Positions 63,505-64,000 of a stretch of DNA of 64,000 bases are shown piece by piece. The DNA lies in contig JAFTWG010000021.1 of NCBI GenBank assembly GCA_017465405.1, forward strand, positions 1-64,000, in the 5' to 3' direction. Source of the DNA: Alphaproteobacteria bacterium. Its GTDB lineage: Bacteria; Pseudomonadota; Alphaproteobacteria; RF32; CAG-239. Under the pieces are notes generated by a model. That model was not told the DNA's origin and searched no databases. It saw only the letters and a program-made list of their open reading frames with translations. The position numbers and the translations under genes are program-made. The number at the start of each line of letters is the position of its first letter. Positions within the stretch are counted from its first letter, which is position 1.

Positions 63505-64000
63505 TAAATTCAAAATAAACAGCCCTTTTGAACCGGCAGGAGATCAACCGCAGGCAATATCCGAGCTTTGCATGGGATTAAAGCAAGGCATAAGAAACCA
63601 AGTTCTGTTAGGTGTTACCGGCTCCGGAAAAACTTTCACAATGGCAAAAATAATTGAGCAATGCCAAAGACCTGCGCTGATAATGGCTCCAAATAAAATT
63701 TTGGCAGCTCAGCTATATAGTGAAATGAAGGAATTTTTCCCCAATAACAATGTTGAATATTTTGTTTCATATTACGACTATTATCAACCTGAAGCCTATG
63801 TTCCCAAAACCGACACATATATTGAAAAAGATTCTGCTATTAATGAACAAATTGACCGCATGAGAAATGCTGCAACACGTAGCATACTTGAAAACAGAGA
63901 TGTAATCATCGTTGCATCTGTTTCTTGTATATATGGTTTGGGCGATGTTGCATCATATTCGGCAATGACATGCGAATTAAAGGTAGGAGATGAAGCAGAT
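63497..64000 (+). CDS. uvrB: UvrABC system protein B, N-terminal part (runs off the window)
   Basis: 168 codons are visible. [14 protein letters not shown], Walker [33 protein letters not shown] and [15 protein letters not shown](KTDTYIEKD) are the standard UvrB N-terminus, including the start of the beta-hairpin region. UvrB is the damage-verifying helicase of nucleotide excision repair. It overlaps the MotE-like gene's stop. Confidence 0.96.
   Translation, partial: MNNKFKINSPFEPAGDQPQAISELCMGLKQGIRNQVLLGVTGSGKTFTMAKIIEQCQRPALIMAPNKILAAQLYSEMKEFFPNNNVEYFVSYYDYYQPEAYVPKTDTYIEKDSAINEQIDRMRNAATRSILENRDVIIVASVSCIYGLGDVASYSAMTCELKVGDEAD

Overview
The window is AT-rich (sampled coding stretches are about one third G+C) and reads as a chromosomal segment of an alphaproteobacterium, probably an uncultured host- or gut-associated lineage. 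The evidence is a fliM / DUF6468 / motE-like flagellar trio, a Gram-negative envelope set (tolB, lgt, kdsB, mltG), an alphaproteobacterial homospermidine synthase and YbjN-type protein, and a compact type II-C CRISPR-Cas locus. Taxonomy is inferred from gene content only.

Layout. 1-2.2 kb: the 5' part of a subtilisin (S8) autotransporter-like protein, then an HxlR regulator with three stacked inverted repeats upstream. 2.9-6.2 kb: two small lipoproteins, a 42-codon hydrophobic leader ORF whose 3' end can pair with the ribosome binding site of a 602-aa orphan protein, and a cysteine-rich DUF2769-like protein. 6.3-10 kb: an orphan gene, a PH-domain membrane protein, a patatin lipase, and two overlapping glycosyltransferases (GT11 fucosyltransferase and an ABO-like GT6). 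10.1-17.9 kb: cca, a GNAT protein, htpX-lemA, two secreted orphans, initiator tRNA, pgpA, tRNA-Pro with a duplicated 3' end, and a CorC/HlyC protein. 18-21.3 kb: a reverse-strand cluster (NMN adenylyltransferase-like, HD-like, PnuC, deoxyribosyltransferase-like, radical SAM) behind a structured 5' leader. 21.4-24.5 kb: three small orphans, homospermidine synthase and a HAD protein.

24.5-29.9 kb: the CRISPR-Cas locus. A reverse-strand tracrRNA precedes forward cas9-cas2. A six-repeat array follows, and cas1 lies on the opposite strand on the far side of the array, with its stop codon inside the last repeat. Each repeat carries a promoter-like TTGACC-17-TACATT on the strand that would make crRNA.

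29.9-45 kb: mostly housekeeping or envelope genes (YbhN-like, metal exporter, sda, kdsB, queA, lgt, acpP-fabF-mltG, ldh), interrupted by a GC-rich orphan (33.3-34.2 kb), an orphan DNA methyltransferase and a degenerate GGDEF protein. 45-56 kb: rpsU, a PfkA-family kinase, ruvX, tolB, rpmJ, ettA, lepA and several secreted or orphan proteins. 56-64 kb: a putative type IV pilin-like operon with a 1218-aa giant prepilin, then fliM-like, DUF6468, motE-like and the start of uvrB.

A recurring theme is a set of about nine single orphan genes. They have no visible Shine-Dalgarno sequence, and most have an intrinsic terminator close behind and, where checked, a near-consensus promoter. They interrupt an otherwise Shine-Dalgarno-using genome and look like an imported or specially expressed gene class.
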